Part shown: positions 16,750 through 27,254 of the stretch, one piece after another
Layout of the letters: the number at the start of each line of letters is the position of its first letter
How positions within the stretch are numbered: position 1 is the stretch's first letter
Assembly (NCBI RefSeq): GCF_026341775.1
Contig: NZ_JAPEOB010000001.1
Coordinates: 4,216,001 to 4,280,000 of the forward strand
Direction of reading: 5' to 3'
Length of the DNA: 64,000 nucleotides
Origin: Streptomyces sp. NBC_00654
GTDB lineage: Bacteria > Actinomycetota > Actinomycetes > Streptomycetales > Streptomycetaceae
Notes under the pieces: generated by a model
Told to the model about the DNA's origin: nothing
The model's input: the letters and a program-made list of their open reading frames with translations, nothing else
The model's database searches: none
Program-made: the position numbers and the translations under genes

Positions 16750-17004
16750 TCACTCGTAGAAGCAAGCCGCTCTCAACATGCTGGCGATCAAGCTCCAGTC
16801 GGGCCGGTCGGGAACGGACTCTCCGCGGTTGATGAAGTAGCCGTCCATATCGTTGGTCCAGGAACTGAGCGCTTCGAGGTAGCGGTCAAGTGATTGGTTC
16901 TCCCAACCGCTGGAAGGGACCCCGGCCTCTTGGCTGAGCTGTCTGATGTAGGAGACGAGGTCCGCCCGTGTTGTTACCCAGGTGGTGTCGTTCAGCGAGT
17001 TCAT
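16750..17004 (-). CDS. DUF7660-like small protein
   Basis: An intact 84-residue frame: a helix RADLVSYIRQLSQEAG, then WENQSLDRYLEALSSWTNDMDGYFINRG and the C-terminal DWSLIASMLRAACFYE. This order (an N-terminal helix, a WEN..L..YLEAL..W block, then W..I...L..A..YE) matches the uncharacterised DUF7660 family of small actinobacterial proteins as I know it. No Shine-Dalgarno sequence is clear at the ATG. It lies 77 bases downstream of the broken recombinase pair, in the same orientation. The function is unknown; similar small proteins often occur beside toxin-immunity loci, but no toxin is visible here. Confidence 0.65.
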   Translation of the reverse strand: MNSLNDTTWVTTRADLVSYIRQLSQEAGVPSSGWENQSLDRYLEALSSWTNDMDGYFINRGESVPDRPDWSLIASMLRAACFYE

Positions 17005-17081
17005 AGCGAAGATCTTGCACGGGTTCGCGGGCAGACCTGTAGGTGGGGCGGATCGGCTTTCCTCTGTTGAGGATGGGTTGG

Positions 17082-18955
17082 TCAGCAGTGGTCGTCAGGG
17101 CTGGGTTCGGGGGTCTCGCCGAGGTCTGCGAGGAGGCCGCGGATTCGGTCGGCGATGGCGTTGTGTCGTTCGACCTCGCGGGGCCAGCCGCGTTCAACGG
17201 CGTCCTGGGCGAGTTGCTGCTCACGGGCGAGGCGGGACCGCAGGCGCGGGGCGTACTCGCTCGTGGTGAGGAACTTCGAGCAACGAAGGTAAAGATCGCA
17301 CTCGCAGGGTCCTTCGGCGGGTGCCCGCAGGCAGTGGCCGAGTTCGAGTTCGGTCTTGAAGAAGTTGGTCTTGAGCCAGTTCAGGGTGTCCTCGCCGATC
17401 CTGCTGGTGAGGAGTTCCTCGGCGGCTGGTCCCGCGATCCGTCCGCCGGCGGCGATGACTTTCTCGTACTGCTCCTTCAGGACGGGGTTGCTGATGTGGG
17501 AGTAGGTGGCCGACATCTGCGCGTTGCGGTGCCCGAGGATCGCCATGATCGTCTGGATCTGGGCGCCGCCTTCGGCGAGCTGGGTGCCGACCGTGTGGCG
17601 AAACCGGTGGTGGGGGTGGGGGGCACGGTGGGGTTGCCGTCGCTGTCGAAGAGCCCGGCCTTGCGGCAGTCCAGGGTCAGCCGTGCGATCTCCCCGCGCC
17701 GGGCGCCGCTCCAGCGCAGCAGAAGCAGAGCGGCGCGTTGGTGCGGGTCTTCGAGTTCCTCAACGGCATCCATGAGGCGGTCCAGCTCGGCCCGGGGGAT
17801 GAATCGCGGCAGCGCGGAGGGGAGCTTGGGCATGTCCGAGCGGCCGAGCAGGGGCCGGCCCGGGACATCGTTCCAGCCCCATTGGCTGGTCTCGCGGAAG
17901 AACTGAAGCAGCGGGCTGAGGTAGGTGTAGCGGGACCGTGCCGTCAGCGGCCGTCCGGTGCGGGTGTTGATGTGCTCGTGCAGGTGGGCCATGAAGCCCT
18001 CGATGTGCCGCCGCTCCAGCTGGGTCATCGCATCGATGTCGGGGTGGGCCTGGGCGAGCCAACGCAGGAAGTAGCGGAAGGCGTCGCGTGAGTGGCGGAC
18101 GGACTCCGCGCGGTCGCTGGTCTGCAATCGGCCCGAAAGCCAGCGCTTCACCGGGGCGGCGAGCCCTGGCGGCGTCTCGGGAGGGGTGAGTTCGGCCCGC
18201 CAGAGTTCGGCGGTCTTCAGGCCGTGGAACGGCGGCTCGGGGACCTGTCCGATGTTGAACAGCAGCACATGGACGCCGTGAAGCCTGGTCAGACACGCCT
18301 TCTGGTAGATCTCGGCGAGCTGGTCCATGGGCAGGCGGCGGCGTGCGTTGGAGACATGGCTGGCTCGCACGAACCCGGCCTCCGGCCGGGCGCAGTAGCG
18401 TTTGATCTCTTCGGCGAGCGCGGTGAGGTCGTCGAGCCGGATCGCGTGCAGATCGGGGTCACCACGCATCAGGAGAAGGCGGGTGAAGGTCCAGGTCAGG
18501 ACGGACCGGCCGCTGACGGGCGCATAACCGAGCTGGAGCATGCGGGCGGAGAACGAATCGAGCAGATCCAGGTCCAGCCCGAGGTCGGCGGCCGCCTTGG
18601 GGACGAACAGGCTGTCGAAGTTCCGGCTGAGGACGTAGTCGGCGTCCAGCCGGATGCCGTGCACCAGCGAGAGGTAGGCGAGATAGGGGCCTGCGTCGTG
18701 GGACGGCCCGGTGCGTTTGCCTGGCTCGTGCGCGACGCGTTCGTGCAGGTCCAGGCGGACCAGCAACGGCTCGGCGAACCAGTCCTCCAGGTCCTGCCAG
18801 TGCTTGAGGAAGCGGTTGTAGGAGTAGCGGCGGGACTTGATCGACGCCGGAGCATCGGCGAACGTCGCACGGACCCATGCGAAGTACTCCTCCCTCGGCG
18901 CGTGGCACCGACGGCGGTCCGGTTCCGAGGCCGGCGCCAGGGCGAGTACGGTCAC
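17082..18955 (-). pseudogene. tyrosine recombinase (second of a pair) with internal deletion and frameshift
   Basis: From the GTG at 18,955 the protein is a large phage-type integrase. The N-terminal half includes EEYFAWVRATFAD, and the core has WSGARRGEIARLTLDC (catalytic Arg). It then jumps straight to AGLFDSDGNPTV, so the segment with the beta-strand lysine is missing. Just after this a one-base shift in a C/G-rich run (about 17,605-17,634) must be corrected to read HRFRHTVGTQLAEGG (HxxR), MAILGHRNAQMSATYSH (His, Tyr nucleophile) and the C-terminal KEQYEKVIAAGGRIAGPAA. The GTG overlaps the stop of the first recombinase (GTGA). The pair resembles the two recombinases of Tn554-like or recombinase-trio elements; the usual third gene is not found. 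Confidence 0.85.
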
Positions 18956-19986
18956 CGTTTGTTCTCCAGCGCGCGGGTGTAGTCGGCCAGCACGGCCTCG
19001 TCGGAGACCCGGGTGTAAACCTTCGTCGACTCCGGCGACGCGTGCCCCAATCGCTTTTGCAGCGACAGCTCCCGCATCCCGCCCTCCCACATCGCCGTGG
19101 CGTGAGTGTGCCGCAGCGCGTGTGGCGTGGTCTCCGGCGTGCGCAGGCCGAGCTTGTCCAGCCGCCGCGCGAACAGCCGCACCACCGCGTCGTAGCCCAG
19201 CGGCTCCAGACGGTGGGTGCCCTTCCCTCCGACCAAGAACACGAACGGGCTGGTCGCATCGAGGGGACGCTTGTGCATCACATAACGGCTGACCGCCTCC
19301 AGGGTGCGAGGCTCGTGCAGGTCCACCACCCGTTCGGTGCCCGGCCGCAGCCCGCCGTCCAGCATCAGCAAGAACACCGCCAGGTCCCGCAGCCGCTTCA
19401 GACTCCCGATGAACTTCTCCAGCACTGCCTCGTCCACCGGACGCGGCAGCCGCCGCGGCTGCTTGACCGTCACCGTGCGGCGTGTCGGCTGTTGACGGCT
19501 CGCGCGGCCCATGAACGGCTGATGCCGGTCCGGCACCCGGGCAAGTGCCGGGTCAAGGCGCTTTTGCATTGGGGAGTCGCCGTCGTACTCCTCGGCAATC
19601 ACCGCCCAGTCGTAGAAGCTGGAGACGGCAGCCAAGATCCGGTTCACCGTCGCCGGCGCGAGCAGACTGCCCGGTGCCTCCGGACCGCCGACCACGACCG
19701 TCAGGCCCAGCCGCTGGGCGGGGCGGCGCGACGGTGCCCGCCGCAGGAATGCCAGCAGTCGCAGGGCGTCCGGGCCCCGGAACTGGCGCCAGTCCATGCC
19801 CTCAGCAGTGAGGAAGGTGAACAGGCGCCGCAGGTCGTACGCGTACGCGCAGATCGTGTGCGGAGAGAAACCCCGGTCGACCAGATGATCCAGGAACCGG
19901 CAGGCCGCCGTGACCTGTTCACCGTCCCCGTCGACCAACCGCACAAGCCGTACGACACCGTCATCGCGTTCCTTGACCACCCGCAC
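18952..19986 (-). CDS. tyrosine recombinase (first of a pair), intact frame but with an in-frame deletion
   Basis: The 344-residue frame (GTG at 19,986) has the N-terminal SAM-like core-binding domain (FLDHLVDRGFSPHTICAYAYDLRRLF) and the catalytic domain: MLDGGLRPG (Arg), then HALRHTHATAMWEGG (HxxR), QKRLGHASPESTKVYTRVS (His and Tyr). Between LRPG and TERVVDLHEP relatives carry roughly 30 more residues forming the strand with the catalytic lysine. Here they are absent without loss of frame, so activity is doubtful. It is coupled by GTGA to the second recombinase. Confidence 0.85.
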   Translation of the reverse strand: MRVVKERDDGVVRLVRLVDGDGEQVTAACRFLDHLVDRGFSPHTICAYAYDLRRLFTFLTAEGMDWRQFRGPDALRLLAFLRRAPSRRPAQRLGLTVVVGGPEAPGSLLAPATVNRILAAVSSFYDWAVIAEEYDGDSPMQKRLDPALARVPDRHQPFMGRASRQQPTRRTVTVKQPRRLPRPVDEAVLEKFIGSLKRLRDLAVFLLMLDGGLRPGTERVVDLHEPRTLEAVSRYVMHKRPLDATSPFVFLVGGKGTHRLEPLGYDAVVRLFARRLDKLGLRTPETTPHALRHTHATAMWEGGMRELSLQKRLGHASPESTKVYTRVSDEAVLADYTRALENKR

Positions 19987-20253
19987 ACAGGCCTCCCCAA
20001 GCCTGCACTCGGACGGCCCAACGAGACCTGTACCTCCGCGGCCACGGCGCCGGTTCAGGCGTCACTCGAAGGTGTCCAGATAAGGAGATGCTGGGCCGCT
20101 CCTCCTTGCGGCTGCCCGATCTGCCCGGCGGTATGAGGTCGCTGCGTGCCCCGGACGCGGCCGATGAGTGGACCGGGAGGAAGGGGATCGCTGCCGACCC
20201 CGGCCGTTGTCTGGCGGCATACGGCCGCCGGACAAGGTCGCACACCGCCGAAA

Positions 20254-20808
20254 TCAGACGCCTTCGCGCAGGTACAGGTCGCGCAGCAGGCCGATCTCGC
20301 CGCCGTGATGTGTGACCTCTTTCAGAGCGTGCAGCGCGAGCTTCAGATAGGTCTCATCGGCCCAACCGCCGGGGCCCATGCCTATCGGCGCCAACAGGCG
20401 CTTGTCGCCGAGGGCCGCGATACGGGAAGTGAAGTGCTCCCAGTCCTCGGCGAGCGCCTGGACGCCCTCTTTCGCGGTGCCCGGCCACTCGTGGCGGTCA
20501 CCGAACTCGGGGATGTCCTCGAAGAAGTGGATCACATAGCCGCGCAGGCAGAGGCTGCCTATGTGCCAGATGCGCCAGGCGATCGTCGTGAAGGGGTCCG
20601 GTACCTCCGGACTCGATTCCGGAAATAGCGTGGCGACGCGGAAGACGCCGTCCTCGCCGGGGCGGATGCTGATGCAGTCGCTCACCGGCTCCCAGTGGTA
20701 CTCGGCGTCGGTCAGGTCCTTCATACGCTCGAACAGCCGGAAGCGCACGTTCTCGAAGATCGCGAGAATGTCCCGCGTGACGGGGTCGGGCACGATCATG
20801 TCAGTCAT
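20254..20808 (-). CDS. DinB-family protein
   Basis: A 184-residue four-helix-bundle protein of the DinB/DfsB type. The first helix is VTRDILAIFENVRFRLFERM; WRIWHIGSLCLRGYVI places a histidine at the metal site; the last helix ALHALKEVTHHGGEIGLLRDLYL carries the paired histidines. Such proteins bind a divalent metal, and many in actinobacteria are linked to mycothiol-dependent chemistry. The ATG at 20,808 has GGAG six bases upstream; a longer frame upstream lacks this. A second, unrelated-looking DinB protein lies at 28,139. Confidence 0.85.
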   Translation of the reverse strand: MTDMIVPDPVTRDILAIFENVRFRLFERMKDLTDAEYHWEPVSDCISIRPGEDGVFRVATLFPESSPEVPDPFTTIAWRIWHIGSLCLRGYVIHFFEDIPEFGDRHEWPGTAKEGVQALAEDWEHFTSRIAALGDKRLLAPIGMGPGGWADETYLKLALHALKEVTHHGGEIGLLRDLYLREGV

Positions 20809-20945
20809 GTCAACTCCAGGGCTCGGTAGTTTCGGGTCGGTCGGGATGATCAGGATCGACGGGTCGGCCGGCTCGGTCACGTACCGCCGCCTCTGCGTGT
20901 GTCGCCGGGTGCGTGACGGCTCGTGGCCGACCCGGCCTGCGACGA

Positions 20946-22292
<1,347 letters not shown>

Positions 22293-22381
22293 GACGCCCA
22301 GCCTCGCCGTGCGCCCACGTCACTCACCAATGATTCGTCGCTGGACGAATCTGAACAGACGCCCCGCGGTAGCATGGCCAG

Positions 22382-23359
22382 GTGCTCCGCTTCGAAGTCT
22401 CCGTCGAGGACCTGCTGCGCAGCCGCTTCGCACTGTCGCCCGCGCTGGACCTCTGCTTGCTGTTGCGCTTGCTCGTCGGCCAAGACCGGCCGCTGCCGCG
22501 AGCCTGGGCCACCCGGCTACTGCCGGCCTTTGAACGGCTTCGCCGCGAGACCGAACTGAACGCCGCCCTCGCGCTGCAGGCCCCGCAAGGCGGACCGAAC
22601 TTCGTCGCCCCGCCCCCGCGCGGCCTCAACCAGACCTGGGCGGACGACCTGGCCATGATCCGGGCCACATCGCTGGAAGCGGCCCGCCACGAATTCGCCG
22701 CCACCGCGACCGGCCCGTCCGCCCGTGACCCCCGCGTACGCGCAGTGCTGGACTCACCGGACGCCGTCTCCAGGATCGCCGAGGCGATGGACCAGGCGTG
22801 GCACGAGCTGCTCGCCGCGGACTGGCCGCAACTGCGCGCGATCTGTGAGCGCGATGTCGTGCACCGGGTGGGTGTGATCGGTGAACACGGCTGGGCCACG
22901 ACCATCGAGAGCCTGCACCCGGGCATCGCCTGGCGCGCCGGCGGTATCGAGATCGGCTTCTTCCGAGGCGGAACAGTCCGCCTCGCCGGCGACGGGCTCT
23001 TGCTGATCCCTTCGGTCTTCGTCGGGCATATCGCCGCCCACCTGGAAGACCCCTGGCCCAGGACCTTGGTCTATCGTGCCCGCGGCACCGCCGGCCTGTG
23101 GGGCGAACAGGAGGCCGTCCCCCGACCGGACGCGCTGACCGCTCTGGTCGGCCGGGCCCGAGCCCGGCTGCTGTTGGCGCTGGACGCCCCGGCCAGTACC
23201 AGCCACCTCGCCCGAAGCCTCGCCATGGCACCCGGCGCGGTAGGAGACCACCTCGCCATCCTGCGAGGCGCGGGGCTGCTCGTCCGCGCCCGGTCCGGAC
23301 GATCGGTGCTCTACCGGCGCACGCCGCTCGGCGAGGCCCTGGTCGGCGGTTCGGGCTGA
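22382..23359 (+). CDS. ArsR-type transcriptional regulator with a large N-terminal domain
   Basis: A 325-residue protein. The N-terminal 240 residues begin with a DUF5937-like region (LLRSRFALSPALDLCLLLRLL). The C-terminal 80 residues form an ArsR winged helix: LLLALDAPASTSHLARSLAMAPGAVGDHLAILRGAGLLVRAR in outline, with the wing SGRSVLYRRTPLG. The GTG at 22,382 begins the conserved part. It is divergent from an MFS exporter gene (broken at 21,261), and such ArsR/MFS pairs are common in Streptomyces, with the regulator controlling the pump. The metal-binding cysteines of classic ArsR are not seen. Confidence 0.88.
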   Translation: MLRFEVSVEDLLRSRFALSPALDLCLLLRLLVGQDRPLPRAWATRLLPAFERLRRETELNAALALQAPQGGPNFVAPPPRGLNQTWADDLAMIRATSLEAARHEFAATATGPSARDPRVRAVLDSPDAVSRIAEAMDQAWHELLAADWPQLRAICERDVVHRVGVIGEHGWATTIESLHPGIAWRAGGIEIGFFRGGTVRLAGDGLLLIPSVFVGHIAAHLEDPWPRTLVYRARGTAGLWGEQEAVPRPDALTALVGRARARLLLALDAPASTSHLARSLAMAPGAVGDHLAILRGAGLLVRARSGRSVLYRRTPLGEALVGGSG

Positions 23360-23368
23360 GGGCTCGGA

Positions 23369-24179
23369 TCAGCTTTCTTGAGGCGTCGCCAGCAGATGAT
23401 TGCGCAGCCGAGAGTGAGGAAGGCCCTGGTGGATGTCGGCGCGGACTTCCCAGCGGATACGCAGTCGGCGGAACCAGCGCAGAAGTGCGAAGGCCGCTTC
23501 TACGACCCAGCGGTTCTTGCCCGGGCCGCTTCCGTGCTCGGTGACCCGCCGGGCGATGAGCGGGCGGATGCCCAGCTCACGGACCTGGCGGCGGTAGACG
23601 TTGTGGTCGTAACCGCGGTCGGCGTAAAGGACGTCGGGGCGCTGACGGGGTTGTCCGCGCTTGCCGCGGATGGGCGGTACGGCGTGGATCAGGGGCAGGA
23701 GCTGGGTGACGTCGTTGCGGTCGCCACCGGTCATGGTGGCGGCCAGGGGTATGCCGTGGACGTCGAGAATGACGTGGTGCTTGCTGCCCGTCTTGCCCTG
23801 GCCCACTGGCGAGGGCCCGGTGGCGTCTCCGCCCTTCAGAGCCCGCAGGTGGGAGCCGTCGACGGATGTGCGGGACAGGTCCAAGACGTCCCCCAGCTCG
23901 GAGTTCGGCGAGCAGGAGTTCGTGCAACTGCTGCCACACGCCGACCTCCTTCCAGTCGCGCAGTCGCTGCCAGCAGGTCGTCCCGGAGCCGAAGCCCAGC
24001 TCCTGCGGCAGGAACTCCCACCGGATCCCCGTGTACAGCACGAACAGGGTCCCGTACATGGCCAAGCGCTGGTCAAGCCGTTGACGTCCGGGATAGCGGT
24101 AGCGCCGCTTCACTACCGTCAGCAGCGGTTCAACCCGCTCCCACAGCCCGTCCTCGACCTCCCACGGCTTGTGCTTCAT
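23369..24179 (-). pseudogene. IS5-family (IS427 group) transposase with one frameshift
   Basis: From the ATG at 24,179: WEVEDGLWERVEPLL, the LDQRLAMYGTLFVLYTGIRWEFLP block and WQQLHELLLAELRAG. A one-base correction in the run of five C on the plus strand at 23,890-23,894 is then needed to continue into SVDGSHLRALKGG (first Asp), TGSKHHVILDVHGIPLA, LYADRGYDHNVYRR (second Asp) and WVVEAAFALLRWFRRLRIRWE (Glu). Some IS427 elements use programmed shifting between two frames, so the break may be natural. An extra base in a G run, as in the IS5 copy at 7.5 kb, is equally possible. Confidence 0.82.
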
Positions 24180-24439
24180 CCCCCGTTATCTTTTTCGCGG
24201 TCCTGCAATGGGGCTGTTGGCCTCCGGGCCCGGCATGACTGTGTCCCCCTCTGTCGAAGCGATGACCTGGGGGGCACCGAGTCCGTGGGGTGCCGTCGGA
24301 GACGCTGATGAGAGGTCCGGCCACCGCCTGGCCCGATGCAATGCCGGGCAGCTCGCGGGCGGCAGGTCTGCATGACGTGGAGGCGCGCGTACGACACCCA
24401 TGCCGAGGCCCACACGTTCAACTCGCCTGGAGCGGCGCG

Positions 24440-25657
24440 ATGTTCGACACAGAAAACGTGGGCGTGTTCCTGGGCATGGACGTCGGCAAGAGCGCCCATC
24501 ACGCCCACGGGCTGACCCCCGCCGGGAAGAAGATCTTCGACAAGCAGCTGCCCAACAGCGAACCGAAACTGCGGGCCGTCCTCGACAAACTGACCGCGAA
24601 GTCCGGCACCGTCCTGGTGATCGTCGACCGGCCCGCCGCCATCGGTGCTCTGCCCCTGACCGTCGCACGGGACGCGGGCTGCCAGGTCGCCTACCTGCCC
24701 GGACTCGCGATGCGGCGGATCGCCGATCTTTATCCCGGCGAGGCGAAGACCGACGCGAAGGACGCGGCGGTGATCGCGGACGCCACCCGGACAATGCCCC
24801 GCACTCTGCGCTCGCTGGAACACACCGACGAGTTCACCGCCGAGCTCACGGTCCTGACCGGCTTCGGCCAGGACCTCGCAGCCGAGGCCACCCGGACCTC
24901 CAACCGGATACGCGGCCTGCTCACCCAGTTCCATCCCGGCCTGGAGCGCGTCCTGGGCCCGCGACCGGACCACCCGGCTGTCACCAGGCTCCTCGAACGA
25001 TATGGGTCCCCGGCCGCCCTGAGGAAAGCCGGCCGCCGCAGACTCGTCGAACTCATCCGGCCCAAGGCCCCGCGGACGGCGGCATAGAGGCTGGTCGACG
25101 ACGTCTTCGACGCCCTCGACGAACAGACCGTCATCGTTCCCGGCACGGGCACCCCCGACATCGTGATCGCGTCCCTGGCCACCCCGCTCGCAGCGGTCCA
25201 CGACCAGCGCAGAGCGCTCGAAGCCCAGGTCAGCACCCTGTTGGAGGCCCACCCTCTTCACCCGGTCCCGACCTCGATGCCCGGGGTCGGAGTCAGGACC
25301 GCTGCCGTCCGGCTGGTCACGGTCGGCGACGGCACCGGGTTTCCCAGCGCAGCCCACCTCGCCTCCTACGCCGGCCTCGCCCCCACAACCAAGTCGTCCG
25401 GGACCTCGATCCACGGCGAACACGTACCACGAGGAGGAAACCGGCAGCTCAAACGCGCGATGTTCCTCTCCGCCTTCGCCTGCATGAACGCAGACCCTGC
25501 CTTCCGTACCTACTACGACCGCCAACGCGCCCGCGGCAAGACCCACACACAAGCACTCCTCCGCCTCGCCCGCCAACGCATCAGCGTCCTGTTCGCCATG
25601 CTCCGCGACGGCACCTTCTACGAGCCCAAAACCCTCACTGCCATCCAGGCCGCATAG
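24440..25657 (+). pseudogene. IS110-family transposase with an in-frame amber stop
   Basis: From the ATG at 24,440 (GGAG upstream) the product shows the RuvC-like DEDD half: FLGMDVGKSAHHAHG, VIVDRPAAIG and ADLYPGEAKTDAKDAAVIADATR. The C-terminal transposase_20 half has VPTSMPGVGVRTAA with its serine region and ASYAGLAPTTKSSG. A TAG at 25,085-25,087 splits the two halves, and the frame resumes at once with RLVDDVFDALDEQT. About 405 residues would result without the stop. IS110 elements lack long inverted repeats, so the ends cannot be marked. Confidence 0.88.
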
Positions 25658-26556
25658 CCACCCCCAAGCCCGCACACCCGGCACCACGACCTTGACGAAG
25701 GAAAAAGAGGCCACCCCCCAGCGTGAGCGGGGTGTCTGCGGCGACTGGTTTGGCGGGTCCTCCCCCCGGCGGATCTCCGCGACCTGCCGAGGATGGGCAG
25801 CGAGTGGTCCGGGGTCATGTTCAGCTCAGTGAGCCTGCCGCGGTCGATGTACCGAGCTGCTGCCCGTTTCCCTGAACATCCAGCGCGGGCACTGTTTCCC
25901 AGCTGCTGTCGAATCGCTGTGCTGCGACGTGAACAGAGCCAGGAGTTTTCGCTCAGTGTCCGAGCCAGCCGGCTTCGGCGAGTGATCCGATGCTGGTGGC
26001 GGCTGCGAGGCACCAGGGCGGGATGCGGTGGATGGTCAGGTAGAGGCCACCGAGGGGGAGTTCCAAGACGGGGTGAGGGATTTCGCAGGTCAGGCGGCGG
26101 GGGTGATGAGTCGGTCGATGAAGCGCCGGGTGCCGGGGTGGGTGGAGTGGACGCGGGTGGTGTGGGTGCCGCGGATGAGCAGGAGGCGGTAGATGTACTC
26201 CGAATCCGAATGCTCCGACGAGCCACAGCAACATCCCCGCGACCTGGAATCTTGACGCTCACCTGACGCGACAGCCGGTCCGCCGAATCTGCCCCCGCCC
26301 ACGCACCTCGCAAGCCCAGAGTCCCCGTCAGCGAACCGACGAGGACTCATGAACGATCGAGGTCAGTGGACGGTAGGGCTACCGTCGCTGGGAAACTGGC
26401 AGATCAAATTAATCACTCGAATGAGTGGTGAAGCTTTGGTGCCGACGCCCGGGAAGGGAAACGCTGCCACCCTGAGCGCACGAGTCATCGCTCGTGGACC
26501 GGGTCGCGGTGGGTATTCGATTCGCCCGCACCGCACAGAAGATTCGAGGACTTCGC
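25658..26556. other. 900 bases upstream of the EF-hand gene; one short remnant
   Basis: No intact gene. A minus-strand coding-like remnant covers about 25,953-26,234. A small inverted repeat CACTC-gaat-GAGTG lies at 26,414-26,427, about 130 bases before the EF-hand start, and could be an operator. The rest shows nothing recognisable. Confidence 0.5.
25953..26234 (-). pseudogene. remnant of an unrecognised gene, split over two frames
   Basis: One minus frame reads EYIYRLLLIRGTHTTRVHST and on to RRFIDRLITPAA, stopping at about 26,098. An overlapping frame then continues with coding-like codon use through LTCEIPHPVLELPLGG and IPPWCLAAATSIG to a stop at 25,953. A single shift would join them. 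I do not recognise the family. Confidence 0.35.
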
Positions 26557-27114
26557 ATGCAGGAAATATCAATGATTCACAGTAAGGCCCAGCATTACTA
26601 CAACGTTTTCCACAAAGAGCGTGCTGGCTGGGTCGGCGAGACCGACGTGTACGCCTGGGTGGGCCGCACGACGCGGGAATTCAAGCTGACGCCGGGAACC
26701 GCCCCCGCCGACGCGCTGCAGAGATCCCTTCTGGAGTACTGGCAGAGATTGTTTGTCCCTATGGACACGGACGGGGACGGCGTCGTATCACGCGACGAAT
26801 TCCTGGCCGGGTTTGTCAGCCTGGGGGACAAGCCGGATGACTACGCGCGGATCGTCACGCCGTCTGCCAAGGTCTTCGTGGCCACTGCCGATGTCGACGG
26901 AGACGGCGAACTCGACAAGTCCGAGTTCAAGCGCCTGTTCCAGTCCTCTTTCGCGCTGAGCGAAGAAGACATCGACGTGTCCTTCGCCGACATCGACACC
27001 GACAGCTCCGGCTCCATCTCAACTGACGAGCTGAGAGCGGCCATTCGCGTGTTCCACAGCAGCTCTGATCCGGACGACCGAGGTCACCGCCTCCTGGGAG
27101 CGCTGAGTTCCTGA
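26557..27114 (+). CDS. EF-hand calcium-binding protein (calerythrin-like)
   Basis: A 185-residue protein with three canonical EF-hand loops: residues 70-81 (DTDGDGVVSRDE), 112-123 (DVDGDGELDKSE) and 147-158 (D-x-D-x-S-G pattern ending in Glu). The N-terminal 60 residues form a degenerate fourth hand. The layout is that of calerythrin-type sarcoplasmic-like calcium-binding proteins known from Saccharopolyspora and Streptomyces, which buffer or sense Ca2+ in the cytoplasm; there is no signal peptide. The ATG at 26,557 has GAGGA six bases upstream; a second ATG at 26,572 is possible. The next gene, 140 bases on in the same orientation, is a heme-oxygenase-like oxidase, suggesting a common role. 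Confidence 0.9.
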   Translation: MQEISMIHSKAQHYYNVFHKERAGWVGETDVYAWVGRTTREFKLTPGTAPADALQRSLLEYWQRLFVPMDTDGDGVVSRDEFLAGFVSLGDKPDDYARIVTPSAKVFVATADVDGDGELDKSEFKRLFQSSFALSEEDIDVSFADIDTDSSGSISTDELRAAIRVFHSSSDPDDRGHRLLGALSS

Positions 27115-27254
27115 GCCGACGGAACCGGACAGCATCCTCCAGGCCAGAGTCCCTCGCCGGCGGGTGCTGATTCCATCCGGAACCGGCGATCTGAGGTGCT
27201 CCGCCAGTTCCGCATCGAGCCGCGTTCAGGAACAACACGCCAGGAGAAACGACC

